From: an uncultured Chitinophagaceae bacterium
GTDB taxonomy: Bacteria > Bacteroidota > Bacteroidia > Chitinophagales > Chitinophagaceae
Assembly (NCBI GenBank): GCA_937919945.1
Contig: CALESY010000050.1
Location: forward strand, 1 to 12,027
Reading direction: 5' to 3'
DNA length: 12,027 nucleotides
Under the pieces are notes generated by a model, which worked only from the letters and a program-made list of their open reading frames with translations, did no database searches and had not been told where the DNA came from. Positions 6,018 to 12,027 of this stretch are shown piece by piece. Positions within the stretch are counted from its first letter, which is position 1; every line of letters starts with the position of its first letter. The position numbers and the translations under genes were made by a program.

Positions 6018-7667
6018 ATGAGGAATAATCCATCTTCGGACAAAGGTAAGGGCGGCGATAAGAAAGGCTTTGGCAAAACAGGTGCAAACAGGGCAGCAGG
6101 GGGCTTTAAAAAGCCTGCAGGCAAGAGTTTTGGCAAAGACAGGGAGCGGGGAGAGAGCCCTAAAAAGGCATTTGACCGCGACGATAGGAGTAAACGCTCA
6201 TTCAGCAAAGATGGCGAAGACCGCCCTAAACGTGCCTTCTCTAAAGAAGGCGATAACCGCCCCAAGCGTAGCTTCAGCCACGATGGAGAGGATAAGCCCA
6301 AACGCAGTTTCGACAAACCGTATAATAAAGACCGAAAATTCGATACAGACCGCCCTAAGCGTAGTTTCTCTAAAGACGGAGAAGATAAGCCAAGGCGTTC
6401 TTTCTCAAAAGATGGTGATGCGCGCCCCAAGCGTAGTTTCAGCCGCGATGGAGAGGACAAACCCAAGCGTAGTTTTGACAAACCATACAACAAAGACCGT
6501 AAGTTCGATACAGACCGTCCCAAGCGTTCATTTGACAAAGATGGCGACCGCCCAAAACGCAGTTTCGGCAAAGACAAATCTTTTGACAAAGACAGCAAAG
6601 GCGGCAAGTTCAAAAAAGACGACCGTCCCGAAAGCAAAAAGAAATTTTCTGAACGTAATATATTCAAAGAAGATAAACCTGCCCGCCCTGTTGAAGATTA
6701 TGAAAAGAATTTCATAACACCCAAAGAGTTCAGCAAAACGCTGGGCGAAGGCAAAAAGCTGACGATAAAGAAAGGTGAGCGAGCAGAAGATTTTGATAAA
6801 CCATTCCCTTTAGGTTCTCGCAAAGTGAGTGGCCCTTTCCGCAAAAACGAAGCTGAAAAATACGAGCGCGCTAAGAAAGAATACTTTACAAAGAAAGCAG
6901 CGACAAAGAAGCGATACAGCGATGAGGATGATGAACAGGAAGAGGCGCATGAGTCAAAAGAAATGACACTGAACAAGTACATAGCACACAGCGGTACTTG
7001 CAGTAGGCGAGAGGCTGCCGAAATGGTGAAGCTGGGCAAAGTAAAAGTAAATGGAGAACTGGCTTTAGACCCGGGCTACCGTGTGCAGGAGTTTGATGTG
7101 GTTACCATTGCAGGTAAAAAACTGACACCGCAAAAAGGACGTGTATATATATTGCTCAACAAACCCAAAGGCTACATTACTACTACCGACGATCCGCAAG
7201 GTCGTGATACGGTGATGGATTTAGTACATGGTGCAGAGGTTGACAGGTTATACCCAGTTGGCCGTCTCGATAGGAATACGACAGGTTTGTTGTTGCTTAC
7301 TAACGATGGCGATTTAGCACAACGTCTCTCTCACCCAAGCTACGAAACAAAGAAAGTATATCAGGTAACGCTTAATAAACCACTTACTAAAAAAGACTTT
7401 GAAGCCATACTGGCAGGTTTGGAGTTGGAAGATGGTAAAGTACAGGTGGATGCACTCTCTTACCTCGATGAGAAAAATGAGCTGGGCATAGAGATACACA
7501 GTGGGCGCAATCGAATTGTGCGCCGCATATTCGAGAGTTTGGGGTATGAAGTAGATAAGCTGGATCGTGTAATGTATGCAGGGCTAACGAAGAAAAACCT
7601 CCCTCGCGGCAAATGGCGTTTGCTGCAAGAGAAAGAAGTGATACTGCTCAAACATTTTAAAATATAG
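6018..7667 (+). CDS. RluB/RsuA-family rRNA pseudouridine synthase with long basic repetitive N-terminal extension
   Basis: The protein is 549 residues, more than twice the usual RluB/RsuA length. Residues 1 to about 310 are disordered, rich in Lys, Arg, Asp, Ser and Phe, and built from RPKRSFSKDGED-like repeats. An S4 RNA-binding domain follows at about 317-370 (LNKYIAHSGTCSRREAAEMV). The catalytic domain, about 374-545, has YILLNKPKGYITT and the family signature GRLDRNTTGLLLLTNDG (415-431). Asp418 is the expected catalytic aspartate; IHSGRNRIVRRIFESLGY (493-510) is the second conserved block. The enzyme converts uridine to pseudouridine in ribosomal RNA; which site is modified cannot be told from sequence. 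The tail probably binds RNA or ribosomes non-specifically (inference). Met316 could serve as an internal start giving a conventional 234-residue enzyme. A consensus-like promoter lies upstream, and the amidohydrolase gene follows after 4 nt. Confidence 0.94.
   Translation: MRNNPSSDKGKGGDKKGFGKTGANRAAGGFKKPAGKSFGKDRERGESPKKAFDRDDRSKRSFSKDGEDRPKRAFSKEGDNRPKRSFSHDGEDKPKRSFDKPYNKDRKFDTDRPKRSFSKDGEDKPRRSFSKDGDARPKRSFSRDGEDKPKRSFDKPYNKDRKFDTDRPKRSFDKDGDRPKRSFGKDKSFDKDSKGGKFKKDDRPESKKKFSERNIFKEDKPARPVEDYEKNFITPKEFSKTLGEGKKLTIKKGERAEDFDKPFPLGSRKVSGPFRKNEAEKYERAKKEYFTKKAATKKRYSDEDDEQEEAHESKEMTLNKYIAHSGTCSRREAAEMVKLGKVKVNGELALDPGYRVQEFDVVTIAGKKLTPQKGRVYILLNKPKGYITTTDDPQGRDTVMDLVHGAEVDRLYPVGRLDRNTTGLLLLTNDGDLAQRLSHPSYETKKVYQVTLNKPLTKKDFEAILAGLELEDGKVQVDALSYLDEKNELGIEIHSGRNRIVRRIFESLGYEVDKLDRVMYAGLTKKNLPRGKWRLLQEKEVILLKHFKI
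6258..6533 (+). repeat. Coding repeat pair in the synthase tail
   Basis: Protein residues 81-117 (6258-6368) and 136-172 (6423-6533) are the same 37-residue unit with one substitution (His88 versus Arg143), offset by 55 residues (165 bp). The unit begins RPKRSFS, contains DKPYNKDRKFDT and ends DRPKRSF. Shorter RPKRSF/KDGED copies surround both. The last 26 residues are identical in protein, yet 14 of the 26 codons differ by synonymous changes. Confidence 0.85.
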
Positions 7668-7671
7668 TATT

Positions 7672-8829
7672 GTGCTGCTGACTGCTGCACAAATACACGA
7701 TGGCATACACTGGTTGCCCGAAGGCAGCGTTATAGAAACTGCTGCAGACGGTACCATCGTAGCTATACACGGTGCGGACAAACAACTAGAAGCAACGCAC
7801 TATGAAGGCATCCTGGCTCCCGGCTTTGTAAACGTACATTGCCATCTGGAGCTATCTCACATGCGGGGTGTGATATCTGAACATACAGGTCTGGTACCTT
7901 TTCTTCAGCAGATAATGCAGTACCGCTTTAGTTTTACAGACGAACAAAAACAAAAGGCAAGAGAAAGCGCATTTAATGAGATGCTCGATAACGGCATTGT
8001 TGCCGTTGGCGATATTTGCAATACTACGGATACGCTGCCGCAACGTGCTAGCGGTCAAATGCATTTCCACAGCTTTAGCGAGGCAATAGGCTTTAATGAA
8101 ATGCCTGCTAAACAGTTTGACTATGCCGTAAATGTGTACAATGCTTTTGCAGCACAAAAGAGCGATACACATATATTGAACCAAAGCATAGTACCTCATG
8201 CACCTTATTCAGTTTCTTATGCTTTGTTTAAACTGATAGATAAGCACAATGCCGATGGTATCATCGCAATTCATAATCAGGAATGCACTGCAGAAGATGA
8301 ATTTTATATACAGAAAGAAGGTGCTATCCGTACATTACTCAGCAGTTTGGGTATTGACGATGCATTTTTTCACCCTAGTGGTAAATCTTCTTTGCAAACC
8401 TATATGCGCTGGCTGAGCAATACTCACCCGCTGATATTGGTACATAATACATACACTGCCGAGGCTGATATTATTGCTGTACAGCGTTTGCACGAGCATG
8501 TGTATTGGTGCCTATGCCCCAATGCAAATATGTATATAGAAAACCACCTTCCCGACATAAACCTGCTGCTACGCGATGCTAATAATATATGCATAGGTAC
8601 AGATAGCCTATCTTCCAACCATCACTTGAGTATATTATCAGAGCTACAGACCATCAAACAACATTACTCTAATATAGACTGGAGTACACTGCTACGCTGG
8701 GCTACTTGGAATGGTGCGCGCGCTTTGCAAATGCAACATATAGTTGGTAAAATAGAAGAGGGTAAGAAACCTAGTATAGTGCAGATAACGGACATAGAAG
8801 GAAGGGGGAATGTGAAGAGGGTGGTATAG
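7672..8829 (+). CDS. Amidohydrolase (COG0402-type deaminase/chlorohydrolase family)
   Basis: The 385-residue protein carries the metal-dependent hydrolase motifs of the ATZ/TRZ and nucleoside deaminase group. They are PGFVNVHCHLE (50-60; His56 and His58 metal ligands), PHAPYS (175-180), HNQE (201-204; His201 metal ligand and Glu204 proton shuttle), VHNT (257-260) and GTDSLSSN (309-316; Asp311 metal ligand). The set is complete, so it should be an active cytoplasmic enzyme, hydrolysing a C-N or C-Cl bond on a purine or related ring. The family includes aminodeoxyfutalosine deaminase of the futalosine menaquinone route and S-adenosylhomocysteine/adenosine deaminases. Sequence alone does not decide, and no menaquinone gene is visible here. 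The start is GTG 7672, only 4 nt after the pseudouridine synthase stop. There is no in-frame ATG between the upstream in-frame stop (7639-7641) and the GTG, so the two genes are probably one transcript. Confidence 0.88.
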   Translation: MLLTAAQIHDGIHWLPEGSVIETAADGTIVAIHGADKQLEATHYEGILAPGFVNVHCHLELSHMRGVISEHTGLVPFLQQIMQYRFSFTDEQKQKARESAFNEMLDNGIVAVGDICNTTDTLPQRASGQMHFHSFSEAIGFNEMPAKQFDYAVNVYNAFAAQKSDTHILNQSIVPHAPYSVSYALFKLIDKHNADGIIAIHNQECTAEDEFYIQKEGAIRTLLSSLGIDDAFFHPSGKSSLQTYMRWLSNTHPLILVHNTYTAEADIIAVQRLHEHVYWCLCPNANMYIENHLPDINLLLRDANNICIGTDSLSSNHHLSILSELQTIKQHYSNIDWSTLLRWATWNGARALQMQHIVGKIEEGKKPSIVQITDIEGRGNVKRVV

Positions 8830-9025
8830 AGAGATTTTTCTTTGTGTCTCAAACGCCTTGTTACTTTATGCGGCTGTTGAAGGAAGTCTAGGTCAGTAAA
8901 AGATGAATATATGAAGAGTAATAAACTATGTAATATTGGGTTTTCTGCATACCATGTAATGACGAGAAAAAGAAATACTACTTTGCCAGTCATTTATTAC
9001 TTTTACCCGCTTTTTCAAACGGAAT

Positions 9026-9451
9026 ATGACAGACAGGATGCAACGCCCGGTGCGTGTATTGGTGGCGAAAGTGGGGCTTGATGGCCATGACCGCGGTGCT
9101 AAAGTAATAGCGACCGCCCTGCGCGATGCGGGGATGGAAGTGATATATACAGGTCTGCGCCAAACACCCGAAATGGTCGTCAATACTGCTTTGCAGGAAG
9201 ATGTGGATGCAATAGGCATCAGCATCCTCAGCGGCGCACACAATACCGTCTTCCCCAAGGTGATGGAACTGATGAAAGAAAAAGGCTTGGATAATGTATT
9301 ACTTACCGGTGGCGGCATTATACCCGAAGAAGATATGGCACAACTCAATGCTATAGGTGTTGGCAAACTCTTTGCACCCGGTGCACCAACCTCCGACATT
9401 GCGAATTATATTACCGGCTGGGTGAAAGAACACCGCGCCGATTTATTCTAA
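9026..9451 (+). CDS. Stand-alone B12-binding subunit of a methylmalonyl-CoA mutase-type enzyme
   Basis: This 141-residue protein is a complete cobalamin-binding (Rossmann-like) domain of the mutase family. The DxHxxG motif is Asp19-Gly-His21-Asp-Arg-Gly24, in which His21 should be the lower axial cobalt ligand. SILSG (66-70) and TGGGIIP (94-100) are the other two binding motifs, and GAPTSDIANYI is the conserved end. The length matches small subunits of two-part acyl-CoA mutases (isobutyryl-, 2-hydroxyisobutyryl- and archaeal methylmalonyl-CoA mutases) rather than the C-terminal end of a fused enzyme. Those enzymes rearrange the carbon skeleton of short acyl-CoA esters. No large catalytic subunit is in the window. 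Start 9026 is preferred, with ATG 9038 possible. An enoyl-CoA hydratase gene follows after 39 nt, which fits acyl-CoA metabolism. Confidence 0.93.
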   Translation: MTDRMQRPVRVLVAKVGLDGHDRGAKVIATALRDAGMEVIYTGLRQTPEMVVNTALQEDVDAIGISILSGAHNTVFPKVMELMKEKGLDNVLLTGGGIIPEEDMAQLNAIGVGKLFAPGAPTSDIANYITGWVKEHRADLF

Positions 9452-9490
9452 TACACAGACAGATTACTAACATTTACAGCACAAATTTTT

Positions 9491-10270
9491 ATGTACCAAA
9501 CTTTATTGACAGACCTGCAAGACGGCACATTAGTAATAACAATCAACCGCCCCGACAAACTGAATGCCCTGAACAAAGACGTTATAGAAGAGTTGGGCAA
9601 AGTATTGGACGAAGTTTATAATAACCCTGATATAAAGAGCGCAATACTAACAGGTGCAGGCGAAAAAGCATTTGTAGCGGGTGCAGACATCAGCGAGTTT
9701 ATCAGTCTGGATGCTGCTGGTGGCGCGGCTTTGGCAAAAAAAGGACAAGACCTTGTATTTGATAAAATAGAAAATAGCCCTAAGCCCGTTATTGCTGCTG
9801 TAAATGGCTTTGCATTGGGCGGTGGGTGCGAATTAGCAATGGCTTGCCACTTCCGTATTGCCAGCGAAAACGCTAAGTTTGGCCAGCCGGAAGTAAATCT
9901 TGGTTTGATACCCGGCTATGGTGGTACACAACGCCTGACACAATTGATAGGTAAAGGCAAATCTATGGAGTTGATGATGACGGCTGATATGATAGGTGCC
10001 GACGAAGCCAAAGCTTTAGGTTTGGTTAATCATATTGCTCCTTTGGCAGAACTTTTAACTAAAACGAAGGAGATATTACAAAAAATTCACACGAAAGCGC
10101 CTGTTGCTATAGCAAAAGTTATAGCTTGTGTAAACGATGCAGCTAAGGGTGAAACTGACGGATTTACCAATGAAATCAAGCGTTTCGGCGAATGTTTCAG
10201 TACCGAAGACATGAAAGAAGGTACGGGAGCATTTTTAGAAAAAAGAAAAGCTATTTTTAAAGGAAAATAA
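9491..10270 (+). CDS. Enoyl-CoA hydratase/isomerase (crotonase family)
   Basis: At 259 residues this is a standard single-domain crotonase. The N-terminal ITINRPDKLNALN (16-28) and FVAGADISEF (61-70) blocks form the CoA-binding and oxyanion-hole region. NGFALGGGCELAMACH (105-120) holds Glu114, and FGQPEVNLGLIPGYGGTQRL (130-149) holds Glu134. The two glutamates are 20 residues apart, as Glu144 and Glu164 are in rat mitochondrial hydratase, so it should hydrate trans-2-enoyl-CoA to 3-hydroxyacyl-CoA (fatty acid or amino acid degradation). It could also act on crotonyl-CoA in a butyrate-type route, since substrate length is not readable from sequence. The C-terminal helices (about 200-259) are intact, ending AFLEKRKAIFKGK. 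It probably shares a transcript with the upstream B12-binding subunit (39-nt gap). Confidence 0.95.
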   Translation: MYQTLLTDLQDGTLVITINRPDKLNALNKDVIEELGKVLDEVYNNPDIKSAILTGAGEKAFVAGADISEFISLDAAGGAALAKKGQDLVFDKIENSPKPVIAAVNGFALGGGCELAMACHFRIASENAKFGQPEVNLGLIPGYGGTQRLTQLIGKGKSMELMMTADMIGADEAKALGLVNHIAPLAELLTKTKEILQKIHTKAPVAIAKVIACVNDAAKGETDGFTNEIKRFGECFSTEDMKEGTGAFLEKRKAIFKGK

Positions 10271-10304
10271 TTTTATTATCTTCAACGCTAAAACCAGAAG
10301 TAAA

Positions 10305-11282
10305 ATGCGGAAAAAAATTGTCCGTAGCCTTTTTGCCTTATGCGTTAGCGCTGCTTCTCTGTCGGCATATGCACAGCCTGCAATTCCGAGAGAGTATGTT
10401 GAGCACCCGGGTTTCTCAATGGGTATCAACTTTGGCGCAACCGACCTCTGGGGCGATGTGGGTACACAGAGCATTGTTGACCATTACACAAACGGAAAAT
10501 ATTTTGATAAGATGTGCTTTATGGGCGGGCTGTTTGGCCGCTTTACAGCGCATCCTATGCTGGCAGCACGTTTGGGCATAAACTATGGTACATTATATGC
10601 AACTGATGCTTGGAATGAAAAGAAAGCAAAAACAGCCTCTTCTATTGAAGCAGACGCATTCCAACGCTACCTGCGCAATCAAGATATTAAAGCTAATATC
10701 TGGGAGAGCACATTCCAGTTAGAACTATTCCCATTCCGTAGCAATTCAGAGTCTGGAGCGGCCCGCCGCCGTTGGCAGCCATATTTCACAGTAGGTGTGG
10801 GTGTATTCCACTATCGCCCTTTCAGCACATTTATAGACCGCACTACTCGTGCTGAAAAATGGGTATACGTAGGAGATCTAGGTCTGGAAGGTGAAGGTTT
10901 TGAATTTGATGAACCTAAGGAAGGCTATGCCATGAAAACCAAGTTTTGGCAGGTAAATGTACCTGCAGGTCTTGGTTTACGTTTTGATATGAACGACCGT
11001 ATGTCTTGGGGTATTGAATACTTATACCGTGCTACGTTTACTGACAGGCTGGATAATGTTAGTGGCGATTATGTAAGCGAAGAATATCTGGAAAGGTATT
11101 TAAGCCCTCAAAAAGCTGCGATAGCTAAAGAAATGCATGACAAATCTTGGGCTGTACAGCCTGGCGCTAAACAACAAGCATGGACTCAGCGTGGAAATAA
11201 AGATAATAAAGACAGCTATTCTACTGTATCTGTAATGCTTATATATAAATTCAAAAGCAATAAGATACCTTGGTGGTTCTAG
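10305..11282 (+). CDS. Outer membrane beta-barrel protein (DUF6089-like)
   Basis: The 325-residue product has a signal peptide (about 1-24: basic MRKKIVR, hydrophobic core, AYAQ). The mature part looks like an outer-membrane beta-barrel: a first strand GFSMGINFGATDLWGD, then FGRFTAHPMLAARLGINYG, FTVGVGVFHYRPF (176-188) and WQVNVPAGLGLRFDMNDRMS (225-244). Next come GIEYLYRATFTDRLDNVSGDYV, which resembles the DUF6089 family, and a last strand YSTVSVMLIYKF. Such proteins are common in Bacteroidota and of unknown function, and this one offers no catalytic motif. A 34-nt gap separates it from the crotonase gene and no promoter stands out, so it may be read from upstream. A strong terminator follows 26 nt after the stop. 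It is not obviously paralogous to the barrel at 3745-4554. Confidence 0.82.
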   Translation: MRKKIVRSLFALCVSAASLSAYAQPAIPREYVEHPGFSMGINFGATDLWGDVGTQSIVDHYTNGKYFDKMCFMGGLFGRFTAHPMLAARLGINYGTLYATDAWNEKKAKTASSIEADAFQRYLRNQDIKANIWESTFQLELFPFRSNSESGAARRRWQPYFTVGVGVFHYRPFSTFIDRTTRAEKWVYVGDLGLEGEGFEFDEPKEGYAMKTKFWQVNVPAGLGLRFDMNDRMSWGIEYLYRATFTDRLDNVSGDYVSEEYLERYLSPQKAAIAKEMHDKSWAVQPGAKQQAWTQRGNKDNKDSYSTVSVMLIYKFKSNKIPWWF

Positions 11283-11308
11283 TTTCGGAAACATATACTT
11301 AATTTACA

Positions 11309-11339
11309 GAGCGGTGTGTTTACATGCCGCTCTTTTTTT
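11309..11339 (+). terminator. Intrinsic terminator after the outer membrane protein gene
   Basis: A 10-bp stem pairs GAGCGGTGTG (11309-11318) with CATGCCGCTC (11323-11332), including two G-T pairs, around a TTTA loop. It is followed by seven Ts (11333-11339). It lies only 31 nt before the ATG of ruvA, and the longer ruvA frame beginning at a GTG in this stem is therefore unlikely to be used. Confidence 0.88.
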
Positions 11340-11370
11340 CCAAAAAAACAAAAGCATCTCCCCTGTATTT

Positions 11371-11949
11371 ATGTATGCTTTTATAGATGGCGAAATTGTT
11401 TATAAATCTCCCTCGATACTGCACGTTGTAGTAGGTGGTGTGGGTTATGAAGTAAATATTACCGTGCAGACCTACTCAAAGCTGCAAGCAGCAACGTATT
11501 GCAGGCTTTTTACCCACCTGCAGATACGTGAAGATGCTTGGGTATTATATGGCTTTGCTGATGAAACAGAGCGCGCAGCATTCAGGTTATTATTAGGTAT
11601 TAACGGAGTAGGTGCTACGACTGCTCGTATCATATTATCATCCCTGACACCAGCAGAATTAGAACGTATTATTGCCGCAGAAGACAGCCGTAGTTTAGAG
11701 AAAGTAAAAGGCATTGGTGCCAAAACAGCTCAGCGTATTATCCTGGAGTTAAAAGGCAAGTTGCAAATTGAAAAAAATAACCCTGATTTGACAGTGCTCA
11801 AACACAATACTATAGCGGAAGATGCGTTATTTGCATTAGTAAATCTTGGCATCAGCAAAAGTGTCGCAGAAGCCGCTATTGGAAAGGTAAAAGATGCCAC
11901 GTCATTATCGGTAGAAGATTTGATAAAACAAGCATTAAAACTGCTATAA
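11371..11949 (+). CDS. ruvA: Holliday junction branch migration protein RuvA
   Basis: The 192-residue protein has the three RuvA domains. The N-terminal OB-fold spans about 1-63 (MYAFIDGEIVYKSPSILHVV...GGVGYEV). Two helix-hairpin-helix motifs lie at about 73-86 (LLLGINGVGATTAR) and 110-124 (EKVKGIGAKTAQRII). A C-terminal three-helix domain, about 147-192, contacts RuvB (EDALFALVNLGISKSVAEAAI). RuvA tetramers bind four-way DNA junctions and load the RuvB motor to drive branch migration in recombinational repair. The length is normal for the family. The ATG at 11371 gives the usual MYAFIDG start; a 19-codon GTG extension would run through the upstream terminator hairpin. No promoter is evident in the 31 nt after that hairpin. 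A probable secreted-protein gene begins about 20 nt downstream. Confidence 0.97.
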   Translation: MYAFIDGEIVYKSPSILHVVVGGVGYEVNITVQTYSKLQAATYCRLFTHLQIREDAWVLYGFADETERAAFRLLLGINGVGATTARIILSSLTPAELERIIAAEDSRSLEKVKGIGAKTAQRIILELKGKLQIEKNNPDLTVLKHNTIAEDALFALVNLGISKSVAEAAIGKVKDATSLSVEDLIKQALKLL

Positions 11950-11970
11950 CCCCAAAGCGAAAAAATTGGT

Positions 11971-12027
11971 TTGAAGCGAAAGAGTTATTTAGGGCATAAG
12001 ATAATTATTTTCATTGCATTGGTAGCC
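11971..12027 (+). CDS. Start of a probable secreted protein, cut by the right edge
   Basis: From TTG 11971 the frame reads LKRKSYLGHKIIIFIALVA (first residue Met if initiating) to the window end without a stop. The four-residue positively charged start followed by a hydrophobic run looks like the n- and h-regions of a signal peptide. There is no in-frame ATG between the ruvA stop and this point, so TTG or a rarer codon (ATT 11965) would initiate. In some Bacteroidota, ruvA is followed by sprA/sov, the large T9SS translocon protein. That makes it the leading guess, but the 19 codons visible cannot show it. It could also be a random open stretch. Confidence 0.4.
   Translation, partial: MKRKSYLGHKIIIFIALVA

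Noticed and set aside
5996..6667. Long antisense frame (223 codons) opposite the pseudouridine synthase tail
   Set aside because: It is the reverse reading of the Lys/Arg/Ser repeats, yielding a monotonous Leu/Ser/Arg product with no domain. The plus-strand frame has the S4 and catalytic domains.
6070..6717. Overlapping plus-strand frame of 215 codons inside the synthase gene
   Set aside because: It stays open only because the repeated codons lack stops in the shifted frame. The product is compositionally odd and ends before the conserved domains.
8830..9025. The 196-nt gap between the amidohydrolase and B12-subunit genes, with a small GAGA/TCTC hairpin near its start and TACTTTG at 8979-8985
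   Set aside because: The stem is only 4 bp with a long loop and no T-run after it. The -7-like element is one base short of TAnnTTTG and has no -33 partner. No gene, RNA or repeat is supported.

Overview
The window looks like a chromosomal segment from a Bacteroidota member, probably of the Chitinophagales/Sphingobacteriales type. Four things point there. The first gene carries a type IX secretion (T9SS) type A C-terminal sorting domain. Several promoters fit the Bacteroidota TTTG / TAnnTTTG pattern and Shine-Dalgarno sites are mostly absent. Families largely found in this phylum are present (the CCC-motif membrane protein, a DUF6089-like outer membrane protein, and an ECF sigma/anti-sigma/beta-barrel operon). 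Finally, ruvA is followed by what looks like the start of a secreted protein, the place where sprA/sov sits in some relatives. The taxonomic call is inference from gene content.

Layout. 1-700 (minus) is a secreted T9SS cargo protein cut by the left edge. Divergent from it, 845-2524 (plus) is a carboxy-terminal processing (S41) protease. A consensus promoter follows and drives a compact set of three small genes, 2571-3635: a stand-alone Hpt phosphotransfer protein, a DUF2752 membrane protein and a CCC-motif membrane protein. This set ends at a strong bidirectional terminator (3655-3692). Converging on it from the right is a minus-strand operon, 5906-3745: ECF sigma factor, one-TM anti-sigma-like protein and outer-membrane beta-barrel protein. 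Divergent from the sigma gene, 6018-7667 encodes an RluB/RsuA-type pseudouridine synthase with a roughly 300-residue basic, repetitive N-terminal extension. A GTG-started amidohydrolase lies 4 nt downstream (7672-8829). After a 196-nt gap with nothing convincing come a stand-alone B12-binding mutase subunit (9026-9451), an enoyl-CoA hydratase (9491-10270) and an outer-membrane beta-barrel protein (10305-11282), which ends at a strong terminator. ruvA (11371-11949) and the first codons of a probable secreted protein (11971 onward) close the window.

How the genes fit together. Envelope biology dominates: a T9SS cargo, a periplasmic protease, two beta-barrels, a sigma/anti-sigma pair and small membrane proteins. 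The rest is RNA modification (pseudouridine synthase), DNA repair (RuvA) and acyl-CoA metabolism (B12 subunit plus crotonase).

I see no mobile element, CRISPR array, tRNA or rRNA, and no clear sign of a dramatic new system. The items most worth following are the sigma/anti-sigma/barrel operon, the Hpt-DUF2752-CCC cluster, and the amino-acid-level conservation of repeats in the synthase's disordered tail. No stretch longer than 300 bases lacks a gene.
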